64,000 nt of DNA, from NCBI RefSeq assembly GCF_907164915.1, contig NC_061862.1:86538846-86602845 (forward strand). Direction: 5' to 3'. Positions 46,199-59,859 of this stretch are shown piece after piece. The translations under genes were made by a program, and so were the position numbers. The notes under the pieces were generated by a model. That model had not been told where the DNA came from. It did no database searches and saw nothing but the letters and a program-made list of their open reading frames with translations. Within the stretch, counting starts at the first letter, position 1. Every line of letters starts with the position of its first letter. The DNA comes from Impatiens glandulifera. Its lineage: Eukaryota > Streptophyta > Magnoliopsida > Ericales > Balsaminaceae.

Positions 46199-49100
46199 AT
46201 GATGGAATCTGGTGTTCCAATATGCCACACATGTGGTGATCAAGTTGGCCATAGTTCCACCGGCGAATTGTTTGTAGCCTGCCATGAATGCAATTTTCCC
46301 ATTTGTAAGTCCTGTTTGGATTATCAGTTCAAGGAGGGAAATACCGCCTGCATGAGGTGTGGAGCTCCTCAATATGATGGTATTGCTAATTCCTTCTGTA
46401 AATCTCTTTCCATTTTGTTGGTATCACCTGGTCTATTACTATTAGTGTAATTTTATATTCAATTGGATAGCAGAGAATCCAATGTCTGCAATTAATGAAC
46501 CAGAACTATCTAACAACCATATCAATTTGCCAGTTCAACCAAACAATGGACAGGTATCACTAAAACCCTCTACATTTAATATTATCTTGTTTTGGTTCTT
46601 ATTCCAAATGATTGATTGATGCTTAGGATGTTGGAATTCATGCGAGAAACGTGAGTAGCGTGTCTACGCTTGACAGTGGTGAGTGGATTTAGCTACAATG
46701 CCATGGATCAGTGTCTCTAGTTATGCTTATAGCTTCTAATGACTAACTAATTCTGCTGTAATTTGTCGTTTTGAAGAATTGAATGATGAATATGGGAACC
46801 CCATATGGAAAAATAGAGTGGAAAGCTGGAAAGAGAAGAAGGGAAAAAAGAAAAAAGCTGCTAATAAGGTTAAAGAAGCTGAAGTTCCACCAGCTCAGCA
46901 AATGGAAGAGAAGCCTCAGTAAGTTCTCTTAAGATGACTTTAAACTTCATATAGTTGCTTTTGACAAATTGGATAAATCTTGCATCAAATTGTTTTGAGC
47001 ATGAGAATTGCTTAGTTTATTCTTTTTTTTTTTGTTTCAGTTACTGCTTGAATGGAAAGAATCTAATGTTGTTCATAATACTGTTTTCTTTAGATTGATT
47101 TAGACTCACAAATGAAAGATAACTGGTATTCTTCATTTGATCTGAATCATAAATATACGTTGGATCTGTCAAATCTTGCATGAAAAACTTGAAAATTGGA
47201 CAATTTTTCTTCAGTTTCTGAAAAATACAACTATAACAAGGTATTATCTTGCTGTTTCTGCAGGGCAGTAGATACTATGCAGCCTTTGTCAAGAATTGTT
47301 CCAATCCCAAAGACACAGCTCACAACCTACAGAATTGTAATCATATTGAGGCTGATTGTTTTAGCCCTTTTTTTCCAGTACAGAGTGACTCATCCCGTTG
47401 ATGGTGCTTTTGGCCTGTGGATTGTTTCTGTTATTTGCGAGATCTGGTTTGCTGTATCTTGGGTTTTGGATCAGTTTCCTAAATGGTCGCCTATTAACAG
47501 AGAAACATATATAGACAGGCTTTCTGAAAGGTATAGTCATTCTAATAAGTTTTTCTTTCCTATCTGAAAAACTTGATAAAAAGAAAAATGTTGATATCTT
47601 TCACTGTCATGAAGGTATGAGAAGGAAGGTGAGCCTTCACAGCTTGCTGCTGTTGATTTCTTTGTTAGTACAGTCGATCCATTGAAAGAGCCTGCACTTA
47701 TAACTGCAAACACGGTTTTGTCCATCCTTGCTGTGGACTACCCAGTTGATAAGGTTTCTTGCTATGTCTCTGACGATGGAGCAGCCATGCTTAGTTTCGA
47801 ATCTCTTGCTGAAACAGCTGACTTTGCAAGGATGTGGGTACCGTTCTGCAAGAAATTCTCCATTGAACCTCGTGCACCCGAGTTCTACTTCTCACAGAAG
47901 ATTGATTACTTGAAGGACAAAGTTCAGCCATCTTTTGTCAAGGAACGTAGATCAATGAAAGTATGAATATGAGGAAACCGATAGTTTACTTTTCTACATT
48001 TCAAATAATCACCCAATTGAATTAATCCATTTCGATATTGTTATAGAGGGAATATGAAGAGTACAAAGTGCGGATAAATGCATTAGTATCCAAGGCTCAG
48101 AAAATGCCAGAAGAAGGATGGACAATGCAGGATGGAACACCTTGGCCTGGAAACAACTCACGTGATCATCCAGGCATGATTCAGGTAAATTAATCTAGAA
48201 CATCATATTCTCGATCTTGAATTGCCCATTTTGAGAAAGTTAGTGTAAATATGCAAGCTTTAAAAAAGGTAGATGTTGAAGTTATGGATTTGAACAAAGT
48301 AATGATATTTGCAGGTTTTCCTTGGGCATAGTGGTGCCCATGACATAGAAGGAAATGAACTCCCTCGCCTAGTTTACGTCTCTAGGGAGAAGAGGCCCGG
48401 TTATCAGCATCACAAGAAGGCTGGTGCCGAAAATGCTTTGGTAAAACACTTTAAAAATGAGATGAAAAAGTTTATAGCTTAAAACCAAGTATCTCCAATC
48501 TTGTATCATAATCTGTTTGTTGTAGGTACGAGTATCTGCAGTGCTAACGAATGCGCCTTTCATCCTCAATCTCGATTGTGATCATTACATCAACAATAGC
48601 AAGGCAATCCGTGAGGCCATGTGCTTCATGATGGATCCATCAGTTGGACGTGATCTATGTTACGTGCAATTCCCCCAGAGGTTTGATGGCATTGATAGAC
48701 ATGATCGATATGCAAATCGCAACACAGTCTTCTTCGATGTAATCTTAATAACCAAACTGATACACCCTTCTAATGAGACCAGTATCAAGTTGCTTTTTTT
48801 CTGATGTTTTTGTTTTTAATTTTCTTAGGTTAACATGAAGGGATTGGATGGTATTCAAGGACCAGTTTACGTAGGAACGGGTTGTGTCTTCAACAGGCAA
48901 GCACTTTATGGATATGGACCTCCCAACTTGCCCGGAAAAACCAAATCGTCCTCGTCATCTTGTTCGTGGTGTGGAAGTTGTTGTTGCTGTTGTTTGTCGA
49001 AGAAACCTAGTAAAGATGGCAAGGAAGATTATCGAGATTCCAAGAGGGATGATCTAAATGCTGCTATTTTCAATCTAAGAGAACTTGAAAGTAAGTGTTT

Positions 49101-50669
49101 TTTTGGGCTTGAACTTGAATTATCCTGCTAGACTGCTAGTTGACTCCAAACTTGATATGAATCTAAGTAGAGATAACTAATTTGTTGAAATTGAAGGGCT
49201 ATAAATAACTGCTCAATAAACAAAACAAATATTGCCTTGTTTGATGATAAAATATAATTTAGATATTTTACTAAATGATATTTTAATCATTTAACACAAA
49301 TAATTCACTTTTTCATCAAACAAAAACACGAGTGTTAGATTGATGTTGATTGGTTCTTGACCTGCAGATTATGATGAGTATGAGAGATCACTTCTTATCT
49401 CCCAGACAAGCTTTGAGAAGACATTCGGTTTATCCTCAGTGTTCATAGAATCTACATTAATGGAGAATGGAGGATTGCCTGAATCAGCATATTCATCAAC
49501 TCTTATAAAGGAGGCGATCCATGTCATTAGCTGTGGGTATGAGGAAAAGACTGCATGGGGTAAAGAGGTGAGTACTATTGTTAACAAAACTTTCTTCATC
49601 TTGGCCCAATCGCCATTAATGGTGTTGAATCCGTTTTGTTTCAGATTGGTTGGATATACGGTTCAGTGACAGAGGATATATTGACTGGATTCAAAATGCA
49701 ATGTCGTGGATGGAGATCAGTTTACTGCATGCCATTGAGACCTGCATTTAAGGGATCTGCACCGATCAACTTGTCTGACCGGTTGCATCAGGTTCTCAGG
49801 TGGGCACTTGGTTCAGTGGAGATCTTTCTAAGTAGACACTGTCCTCTTTGGTATGGTCTTGGAGCAGGACGTCTAAAGGGACTCCAAAGAATGGCTTATA
49901 TTAACACCATTGTTTATCCTTTCACTTCTCTCCCTCTAGTTGCTTATTGCATTCTCCCCGCCATTTGTCTCCTCACTGGAAAATTCATCATACCAACGGT
50001 AATTCAAAAAGAAACTTCCTTTCATTTCATTTCATTTTTCAAGTTCAAGTGTTTAATATGATTGATGATGATGATGATCAGCTGTCAAATCTGGCGAGTA
50101 TGTTGTTTCTGGCACTCTTCATCTCCATCATCCTAACGAGTGTAATCGAGCTCCGATGGAGCGGCGTGAGCATCGAAGCGGTTTGGAGGAACGAGCAGTT
50201 CTGGGTAATAGGAGGCGTTTCGGCCCATCTATTCGCCGTGTTCCAAGGAATCTTGAAAATGACAGTGGGTCTGGACACCAACTTTACAGTTACGGCAAAG
50301 GCGGCGGACGACGTGGACTTCGGGGAACTGTACGCGTTCAAATGGACCACGGTTTTGATTCCTCCGACGACAATTATAATCGTGAACATAGTTGGGGTGG
50401 TTGCGGGTTTCTCTGACGCAATGAACAAAGGTTACGAGGCGTGGGGACCGCTGTTCGGGAAGGTGTTCTTTGCGTTTTGGGTGATTCTTCATCTTTATCC
50501 GTTTTTGAAGGGATTGATGGGAAGACAGAATAGGACTCCGACCATTGTTGTACTTTGGTCAGTTTTGTTGGCATCTGTGTTCTCTTTGGTGTGGGTTAAG
50601 ATTAACCCTTTTGTCAGTAATAATGATGCTACTAAGTTGACACAAGGATGCATCTCTATTGATTGTTGA
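46199..50669 (+). CDS. CESA8: Cellulose synthase catalytic subunit 8 (secondary wall, IRX1 type)
   Basis: Thirteen exons: 46199-46379, 46471-46553, 46627-46678, 46777-46918, 47264-47530, 47615-47960, 48047-48184, 48315-48440, 48526-48738, 48829-49090, 49368-49567, 49645-49998 and 50082-50669. All introns are GT-AG and the frame is continuous, giving 983 aa (Arabidopsis CESA8 has 985). The protein makes beta-1,4-glucan from UDP-glucose at the plasma membrane, as part of the complex with CESA4 and CESA7 that builds xylem and fibre walls. An N-terminal RING-type zinc finger has Cys at 9, 12, 28, 31, 36, 39, 51 and 54. Two transmembrane helices lie in exon 5 and about six in exons 12-13. Catalytic motifs are DDG 295-297, DCD 462-464, TED 679-681 and QVLRW 719-723. 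The [13 protein letters not shown] start and the Cys-rich class-specific region (exon 10) point to CESA8 rather than CESA4/7. A tandem TAGCAG acceptor at exon 2 allows loss of one Ala. Confidence 0.97.
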
Positions 50670-51794
50670 TGCCCCCATTTCTCAATGTTGTTTTGCAAAT
50701 TGTTATACCAAGTTTCATTTTTCAATGTATAATTAAGTTGTGTTTTTTCTTGTAGTTTTTCATATAATATAATTGTTTTTCAATACAAATATTATTTTTA
50801 TATCAATTTTTTAATATGATTAATAACTAGAACTTAGAGGGTTTTAAATAAGAATTCATATATGATAATCAAACTAGATATTATTTTTTTATTTTAATTA
50901 ACCGATGTATAAGATTTTTATTATTTTCGTCAAATATATATCATTCTAATTTTTATATATTCATTAAAAAAATTAAAAATAATTGAATATCACTCATGTT
51001 TCTTTTATCTCTCTAAAAATTGTTTAGAGAATGTCAAAAAATTGTTTTTTTTTTTTTTCTTCTGACATCTTGTTTAGTTACATCAGATTTTTCGTTTCAA
51101 ATAATAATTTTTCCACCAATTGTCTAGATATGTTTTTTAAATATGTGTATCTCTTTTTTTAGAATGAAAAAAAGATAAAGTTGAATTGTTTTTATTTTGT
51201 TTAATAAAGAGCTTTTTAAGATATTTTATTTGGAACTCACTTGTATATATTCTCTTAATTTGTACGAGTTTCTCATTATTTTGACAATATAGAGATGATT
51301 AGTTAGAACATGACATACATTTTCGGCGTTGTTTACCAATCCACGGGCAATGAATTTTTTTATTGTCGTTCAAAATTTTTGGTAGAGATTTTTCTGACCT
51401 TATAATTATTTTTTTCCCTCATTATTATGAAACTCAATCGAATTTGTATTTAAAGGGACTCTAATTTTTTTTTTTCAAATTGTTGGATCATTGTAATCGA
51501 AATTTTAATTTTTAAAAAAATTTGAGTTACTATTTAGTATATATAGATTCTCATTAAGTTGTTTTAGATGTTATTTTATATTATTTAAAAAATAATATTT
51601 TATATATAATTCTTTATTTGAATTAATAAGAATTATTTTTTTATAAAAAAAATATAGATTTTTTAAATTTTACTTTGTCAATATTAATATTAATTTATTT
51701 TAGTATTTTATATATTATTATTTGTATTTTGTAATAAATAATGTACATATGATAATATATTAGGATTTTAGTATAAAAATAAAAATGTGAAAAT
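50670..51794. other. CESA8 3' flank and intergenic DNA
   Basis: AT-rich sequence containing the CESA8 3' untranslated region. No canonical AATAAA is seen close to the stop; near 50725-50790 there are only AT-rich stretches such as aatgtataatt and cataatataattg. No other feature is recognised. Confidence 0.5.
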
Positions 51795-52067
51795 ATGTTA
51801 CAACAGTTAAACACTTCACAGGTTGCAGCAAAAGAAAGAGTTTATCCTCTGCAGAATTTGGGGCAAAGCCTTCTTCTTCTTCTCTTTCACGCATTCTTGG
51901 CTGCCATTACCGAATTCGACGACTCTAATCCCTTGGAACTGCAACCATCTTTCACTGTCTCTGCTCGCGCGCCCACATGTGTCTTCGATTCACCTTACAA
52001 AATTGAAGACTATGGATTGTTGCTGACATGATAGTCTGATTTCGAAGATTTACTGAACGAACCTCTC
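51795..52067 (+). promoter_or_regulatory. 5' leader region of the NUMOD3 gene
   Basis: Complex sequence with a pyrimidine-rich stretch (cttcttcttcttctctttcac, 51870-51891). An open frame of 78 codons (starting TTG at 51795) runs through it and stops at 52031, ahead of the proposed ATG at 52068. It shows no known domain and is best taken as untranslated leader or a possible upstream ORF. Confidence 0.4.
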
Positions 52068-55000
52068 ATGCCTTTGTTTGGTAAAACCTCAATTATTGCC
52101 TCACATAAAAACCCTTTTGCAAAATTTCCCTTTTTTTCTCTTTTGTTGTTGTTGTTGTGATTTATGGGTATTTTGCTGTGCAGAAATCGGCATTGCCCGG
52201 CCTTCTGTTTACTCCTCCTGTATATTTGCATCAAGGGTTCAAACCCATAATAAATTTGTTGTCGGCGATGTGGGGAAAAGGTTCTGCTCTCCATCATTTC
52301 CCCCAAAGGAAAGAGATTTTAGCTTTAGGTTCATTTCCAGGAAAAGAAGTTTAGTTGTTATTAAGGCAGTGACTACTGTCCTTGAACCTGTTTGTTCGGT
52401 TCAGAAAGATGTCCTCTTGCAGCAGCTGTGTAGTGCTGCTGCTGTTACTGCAAAGATTGAGCAGGATGATGAACCGGAGCTGGATGAAAGAGAGAAATTG
52501 AGAAGGACCAGGATTTCAAAAGCAAATAAAGGAAACACTCCATGGAATAAAGGAAGGAAGCATAGTGCAGGTGAATATGATGAGAATTGTTCCTTTTTTT
52601 ACCCCATTTTCGAGGGATGGCTCATTTTGTATGAAAAACAAAGTTAAAAAACGGCTTCTTTTGTTTGCAGAAACATTGCAGCGTATTAAAGAAAGAACCA
52701 AGCTTGCAATGCAGAATCCTAAGGTGATGTGTAGTTTTATTATTCTTTTTGCTGACAAACAAATATTATACAGAAGACAACAAACAGAGTGTTACACAAA
52801 TTTATTCAAGAGTAAGGGAGATTATTAACATGTATATCTCCCTGAAAACAAGAAGACCTAGCCCTTTTACACAGTTCATGGCCTGGTTGAACAAACTTTC
52901 TGAAAGTTAATTAGAGCTTGTTTGATGTGGGGTTATTTGAAAAGATCCAGGTAATGAAATCAAAATCTAATTTTGATGAAAAACTGGACTTTTTGGGTTA
53001 AATTACTAAAATTTTCTTTTATATTTAATAAAAATTAAGTGAGGGTGTTTAAGTATTTTAGTTGATAAATTAAGTCATTCGATGATTGAAAGGAAATGTG
53101 ATGTGAAAAAGGGTTTTTTAAAATATCCCAAGAACAAAAGACGTGCTTCAAGTCCTTGGGATGTTGAACAGAATTCAACCACATCGGAATGGATGGTACA
53201 AAGTCCTCCAACTTTTCATATTTTTGGAAAACTTCCAGCTATCAAGGAGACGAAGGGCTATGTGGAGTAAAAGAAGAAAATCAAGGGTAGCCGATTGCTA
53301 CTAAAAACCTAACAGAACTTTTTGAAATGTGGTGAACTATGAGTATGTGCCAAATTGTAACTTGATTATTTGCAGAATCTGTTTAGTCTCCCAGGAACTA
53401 TTTTCATTAGCACCATGCATGTATGATACAAGCTGCAAGCCTGCAACGAATCACTATTGATTTATGTAGATAAACTCTTTATGATGTATTTGTACAAAAT
53501 TTGATTGCTAGTTTAATTGCTCTTGCTTTTATTGAATCTGCATACCAACATGAACCAATCCAAGATTTTGCAGAAACAATATGTGTAGTTGTTAGACAAA
53601 AACTTTGATGATTTAAGTACTTCAGAGCTCAATCATAGATGCAGAATCTATTTTGTCTCTGCTCACTAGAAAAGAAAATAAACAAACTTTGATTGTGATT
53701 GTTTTTACTGTTTTTTATATCTTTTTTTGGGAAAACGGTTAAAACCATTTAATTAAAATCCCAAACGTGAGAGGGTCAATGATCAAAGCTAGACAAACCT
53801 TAACTATGATTAAATGATGACAATCAAATGACCCTAAAGAAAATGATTAGTAGCAATCAAACGTACCAACAAAGATTACAAACAAAGATTATAAACTATA
53901 TCAAATCCTAATAATCCCATTCAGGATTTTTATTTCCATACCAACCTGTTGTATCAACCGATTGTCTTCCTCTGCTTTTTATATCTTTATAATAGTGCAA
54001 AGAATCTGATTTATTACATTTTGTGTTGCCTTGTTGTTGATGAAATATATCTACTCAGGTGAAGCAAAAGCTAAGTAACCTTGGGCATGCTCAAAGGTAG
54101 TTTCTCTTACCACTTCAGAATTCTGTTTTGCAGATCTCAATCTCGAAACTATTTGAAAAGCGATTTTAATATTATTTTGCTATATTTAACAAATTAATTG
54201 AGCATTGGTGTATCTACAATCGTTATGCTTTCATTTTTGTATTGCTGGCATATGTTGACGACATTACTTAACAATCTTGTGGGAACTAAAGTTTCTATAG
54301 AAACATATATGCAATATATAAGCATTATTCGATGATATTCTTGGAAGGGAGAAATAAAGGGCTTATTTATCCACAAACTTTCCAAAAATGACAAATATAC
54401 ATGCGAAAGTTCTTTCAGCCTATACAACATTGGCCAGCTGTTTGAATTTGTCTTCTTCCTGTTAATTTTATTAATGCGGTTATAATTACAAAATAACTTT
54501 GTTATTTTCATTATAAAAAGAATATTTGTTCAAGAAGAGAAATGTTAATTACCCTCAGAAGATTACAAGAGGCTTGGACTAAGGTTATAACACACAGGTT
54601 TCAATGCTCATTGAAAGCACCTAGTTTAAAGTTGTTGTTCTAACCTCCCATGGATTAGTCAAGGTGTGTGTAAAATGGGCCAAATAATTGGTAAAAGAAA
54701 TGAAAAAACTAATGGTTGGGCGATGTTGCACCAATGCCAGAAATTTGCGGGTATATTTGTGCATATACTTGTCAACTTTTGTTGGGTTTATACATAAATA
54801 TGCCCTTCTTTTTACTTGTTGGAATTTCTAGCTTGCTTTATAATAAGGTTTTACACAAAAATTGAACAAATGGTCAAATTGTGTTGGGTTTGACAAAACA
54901 CATTTGCTCATATTGTAATAAAATTGCAGCAATGAGACCCGAGCAAAGATTGCGATTGGAGTGCGAATGGGATGGGAGAGACGTCGCGAGAAGAATAAGC

Positions 55001-57491
55001 TGCAAGAAACTTGTCACTATGAATGGCAGAATTTGGTAGCAGAAGCTTCTAGAAGGGGTTTTATCGGCCAGGATGAAGTTCAATGGGACTCATACAAGAT
55101 TTTGGATGCAGACCTCCAGAAGGGATGGTTGGAAAGTATTGAGCAAAGGAGAATAGCTTCAAAGCCAGTAGGTAGCAAAAAAGCACCCAAGTCAGCTCAG
55201 CAAAAGAAGAAAATTTCTGAAGCAATCTCTGCCAAATGGGCTGATCCTGTAAGTTTTCTTATATATATATATAATCACAATCACGTTTTTCAATTAGATC
55301 CCGTGTTTATGTAAAATACCAAACATGATCTCATTTGGATCCACATCCAGATTTGATACTCAGGACAAAAAAAAGAAGAAAGTGTTTACAAAGAGATTTA
55401 GTGATGGATTCTGAATTAGATCCTGATTCAGACCCAAAAGTGTTTCAAAATGAGCCCATTGAGAATCTTTCAATTTGTTTTGAAAAAACACATACATTTT
55501 TTTCCATACATTTTCGTATGGTAAAGAAATGTGACTGTATGAGATCACTGTTTTATTTTTTTCCCACTTAAATCAAAATGTTTTTAGTTCGAATAGAATC
55601 TGAAGCCTTAGCCTTTTAGTTCAAACTCTTTTCCATCAGGAATATCGCAGTAGGGTTTGCTCTGCCCTGGCAAAGTATTATAGCACAACTGACGGAATTG
55701 AGAAGAAACCGAGAAGAAAGCCAGTTGGAGAAGTACAAACCCGTGTAAGGACTCCCAAGAGGAAAACCGAAGATATGAAAATATCGGAAGACAAAGTTTC
55801 AAGTCAGTATCAACGGCCTCAATTGAAAAGCAAAGCGCCCTTGTATAAGGATCCTTTAGCAAGTTCCAAACTTGAGATGATAAAGAATATAAGAGCCCAA
55901 AGAACTGCCAAGGAATCGAAAAAAACTGATGCCATTGAAAGTGCTAAGTAAGTTTTTCTTATTCAACATAAAAGCTAGTTTAGAGTGGAATTTTAAAAAT
56001 AGAGAGATGTATATTTTTTTTGTTCGATTGTTCTATTATATAAAAAATAATAGCACAACCCGGTAAAACAACCAGCCTACACAGAAAATAATAGCACAAC
56101 CCGGTAAAACAAACCAGCCTACACAGGGAATCAAACATGGCCTAAACTAAGATAACACATGTCTTCAACCTTGAAAGTTGTAGACTCGACAGAAAATAAT
56201 GGTCGATCTTGACATCTTTCACTATAATACACATATCGATTGGATGTTTTGACACAAAATTGCTATCATTTAAAAATGAATTACGATGAATTTGCAATCT
56301 TTTCTAAGTCAAAATACCCTTTTGTAGCCTATTCCCTTTAGAAGACCCGTCGAAAGTCATTATCTATTTTAACAAGATATATTTCTTTTTTCTTCATTGC
56401 AACGATTTTCTTTTAATTAACAATCAAAATTCTATAATTAAACAAATAAAAATAGAAACCTTGTTGATTCAGGTATTCTTCTTCCTTTGTTTCCTGCCGA
56501 TGCACAATCCGATTCAATTTCTTCTCAGTTTTTTTTTGTTAAAAATTGGGAGAGAATAATGATGTGCAATCTTCGTAACACATAAATTCTTCACTTTGTA
56601 GATGTTTCATGATAATATTATAAGAATAATAGAAAAACCATCTCTCACACAACAAATAACTTCATTTAGTGTGGGGGACATAACCACCACTAAATGTAGG
56701 AAGCGCTCCCAAGAGGAAAAATAGAAAAAAGATGGAGAGATTGAGATACTATATTATTGTGATAATAGGTTATACCTATCTATACAAGTTCCTAGAGCTG
56801 ATTTTCCTCTGATAGATATTCTCTAAAATATTTCAACTAATTTATTCTAATGTAGAAAAAAATTGAGAAAAAAATCAAATCAACTTAGTTTAACTATTTT
56901 CACTGTTGCATTCTTTTCTGCAGGCAAATGATTGTAGAAGCGGAAAAGGCTGTTAAAGCCCTTGAAGTGGCTGCAAAAAGGAGTCCCATTGCTCAGGCTT
57001 CTCTTATCGAAGCTAGAGAACTGATAGCTGAAGCAATCCAATCAATCCGATCCCTAGAGAATGGAACAACTGATTCATTTGGACTGGAGAATGGAACAAC
57101 TGATTCATTAGGACTGATAAATGATCTCGAGACTGAAAACAACCCGAGAGAAGTTAATGGCATTGGTAAAGTGAATGGAAATGGTTTCAAAGATGACTTA
57201 GACATAGACTTAACCAATTTCTCCTTTCACGAATTCCTCAATGGAAAAGAGAAATCTCTGGAGGAGCTTTACCAAGTTGAAATCGACAAGAATAGTATCC
57301 TAAACGGGTCCAGCATTGGAAAGAATAAAAGCGTAAGTACGCAGGAATCAAATATGATGGAGATTCGTGAAAAGGGTATCGATCTAGAAGAGTGTAAAAC
57401 GGAGAAGCATGAACTTCCGTCGATAGAAAGGGTAGTAACTAAGAAATGGGTTTGTGGGAGGCTTGTTGAAGTGCAGTTGGAAGGGGGATAA
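52068..57491 (+). CDS. NUMOD3-motif protein, probably plastid-targeted
   Basis: Seven exons: 52068-52080, 52184-52570, 52671-52723, 54059-54096, 54930-55248, 55640-55947 and 56924-57491, with GT-AG introns and one frame of 561 aa. The N-terminus ([16 protein letters not shown], rich in Ser/Arg and poor in acids for about 60 residues) looks like a chloroplast transit peptide. Residues about 115-175 hold NUMOD3 motifs ([20 protein letters not shown], then [14 protein letters not shown]), with a further related copy near 250-285 ([20 protein letters not shown]). NUMOD3 is a small DNA-binding module first described in homing endonucleases. No nuclease domain is present here. The C-terminal half is basic, then has an Ala/Glu-rich helix ([20 protein letters not shown]) and an acidic tail. 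Similar proteins of unknown function exist across plants. The 13-base first exon is the least certain part. Confidence 0.82.
52724..54058 (+). other. Large intron 3 of the NUMOD3 gene
   Basis: A 1.3 kb intron with a GTGATG donor and a CTCAG acceptor. A plus-strand frame of 62 codons (53082-53270) and several shorter ones have no known domain. No transposon ends were recognised. Confidence 0.5.
56040..56127. repeat. Tandem duplication of about 40 bp in intron 6
   Basis: The unit aataatagcacaacccggta, then aaaca(a)accagcctacacag, occurs twice back to back (about 56047 and 56087). The rest of the intron (55948-56923) is AT-rich and otherwise featureless. Confidence 0.8.
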
Positions 57492-58000
57492 GAAGATGTT
57501 GATATAGTAGTAATTTATTTATTTTATGTAGAGAAAAATGTTAGAATGAATTTTGATTCTTCATTTTGAACAAATTTTGGATACTTTAGTTGTTGCTTGC
57601 AATATTAACTGTTTGTATTTTATTTGAGCTGATTTGAAAACACCCCTTTTAGTAAATTTGTATTACAGTTAGCAGATTCACAAGTTAGAGAATATCATTA
57701 TAGGAAGCTTCAAGTTAGGGTATCTTATTCATGCCTTTATTTATTTTTATTTTAAATTTTAGTGAGTTAACATGACTTATTTATAGTCCATTTTCAAGGG
57801 GTTTTCTTATACAAGACTTTTATCAATTGAATTATTCTAATGAATTTTCTATTTATGTATTTATTTTAATTAATATATATTTTTTGATGTTTGGTTTAGT
57901 TATTTCATATTTAAATGATAAGTTTGTTTGAATTGCAAATGGATATAGCTTTGGGAAAGATGAATATTTCTAGTTTTACACTTTATTACATTTGGTAAGG
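57492..58000. other. 3' flank of the NUMOD3 gene
   Basis: AT-rich sequence expected to hold the 3' untranslated region. No other feature is seen. Confidence 0.4.
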
Positions 58001-58165
58001 ATATCTCCTAGCCTGTGGTAAACAATAATTAGATATTCTTACTCTAAGTATTGTGTTCGAGCTTGTCGGACGGTAAATTTTGTGTCCGGTCAAATGATTA
58101 AGTATATTTGGGGACTACATACGTCTGGTTAAATGATTAAGTATATTTGGGGTATAGACTTAATT
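58001..58165 (+). mobile_element. SINE-like fragment
   Basis: Contains gtgttcgagcttgtcggacgg, then aaatgattaagtatatttgggg twice. It is clearly related to 59870-59965 (gagttcgagcccgtcagacg, aaatggttaagtatatttgcgg). The B-box-like GTTCGAGCTTG is the only promoter element left. Confidence 0.5.
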
Positions 58166-59245
58166 TGTTGTTGTTCATTTTTTAATTTGTTGAGGATTAT
58201 CAATTTTGTATCATTTATTTATTTACAATTTGTAAATGAAATTGAATTGAAAGAAGTTTAGCTAAAGTATGACTAAAAAAATGACAATTAAGAATTAAGA
58301 TATACTCTAGAGTATTCAATTAATATATTATACAGCCATGAGCCATCCATGCAAGAAATTTGTTCATATACTTTCTTTAAAAAATGTATTATCTAAAGTT
58401 AAACAACTAAAATAACTTAAATACAACAGACAACCTATGCAAGTGATAGAGTCTCACTTTTATGGCCTAAATTTCACAAAACAAATTGTATTATTAATTA
58501 ATAAATATATATTATAAATCAATTAATATATTTTTCTCTCAATTATATTAATATTTTTTTTATATATATTACAAAAACTTTTATATATTAGATATTATAA
58601 TTATATATTTAATTTATTTATATATTTTAATTTTGTTAAAATTATAATAATAATTTATTTTTTTTTAAATTTTGTGGGTACAATTTTATTTTTTAAATGA
58701 TTTTATTTAAAACTACTTGATAGAATGGATGTCATGAGTGTAAAATTTTTAAATAAAGATATATTCCAAATATAATTTTATAAGAAATAAAATATATTTA
58801 ATATTTTAATTTGATGCGTCCTTTTGTTTCACTTTTACATCGGATGAGAACCATTGGCTAGAATTATGGACAGACCGAGTGGTGTTCATTGGTTCGATTT
58901 TTGAGTTATTCAAGATTCTCGGTTTAGTTTTTTTTAATTTTAATTTTTTTAGCCAATTCAAAAACCGAATCGAAATTGAATAAATTTGAATAAAATCAAA
59001 CATAATTCGAATTCGAACCAAATTTAATTTTTTTTCTTTTATTGCAAAATTTAAAATTCAAATTATTTTAATTAAAAAAATCAAGACCGAAGAGTCGTGA
59101 CAAAGAAGCTCTAGAGATAGCGAAATTAGATAAATCAAAACTTTAGAGAGCACATATAACGATATTAGATTAATAGTCTAATTTTTTAAGTAGACGACTA
59201 GTGGTTTATGAAAGTTCTTTTATATGAGAATGAAAATGAAAATGA
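58166..59245. other. AT-rich intergenic DNA
   Basis: No genes are seen. The segment 58835-59040 (gtggtgttcattggttcgat, aaaaccgaatcgaa, aattcgaattcgaacc) shares sequence with the repeats at 60180-60550, probably as a diverged reverse copy. Confidence 0.4.
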
Positions 59246-59251
59246 AAAAAA

Positions 59252-59767
59252 GGAGATGGCGACGGGAGAATTAAGTTAAAAGAATATAGATGAGGTAAAG
59301 GAATAACGACCGGAGGATTATGTTAAGAAAATTGAGACAAGGAAGGCTAAAGAGTTATTTGATACTAAAGAGATTATTTGATTAGGTTTAGAGAGGTGGA
59401 CGACTAAGGAATTATGTTTACATTAATATAGATGAGCTTTAGAGAATATAAACGAGATGAGTGAGAATTATTATATATTATATATAATAAAATAAATAAA
59501 ATGAAAGAAGGAGATGGCGACGGGAGAATTAAGTTAAAAGAATATAGATGAGGTAAAGGAATATGATGATTATGTTAAGAAAATTGAGACAAGGAAGGCG
59601 AAAGAGTTATTTGATACTAAAAAGATTATTTGATTAGGTTCAAAGAGGTGGACGACTAAGAAATTATGTTTACATAATATAGATGAGGTTGACCGACTGA
59701 ATTAGATTTAGAGAATATAAACGAGATGAGTGAGAATTATTATATATTATATATAATAAAATAAATA
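59252..59767. repeat. 258 bp direct duplication
   Basis: The block starting ggagatggcgacgggagaat at 59252 repeats at 59510. Both copies run to tatatataataaaataaata with few differences: the first has an extra acgaccg stretch, the second a short insertion near 59688. Confidence 0.85.
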
Positions 59768-59815
59768 AAATATTATATATAATGTATTATATATTATATT
59801 TAATATATATTAAAA

Positions 59816-59847
<32 letters not shown>

Positions 59848-59859
59848 AGCGACAAAAAG

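Noticed and set aside
50078..50725. Minus-strand and alternate-frame ORFs over CESA8 exon 13
   Set aside because: They are shadows of the cellulose synthase C-terminus, whose frame and motifs are unambiguous.
53082..53270. 62-codon ORF in NUMOD3 intron 3 as an extra exon
   Set aside because: It has no acceptor/donor pair that keeps the NUMOD3 frame, and no similarity to the protein's motifs.
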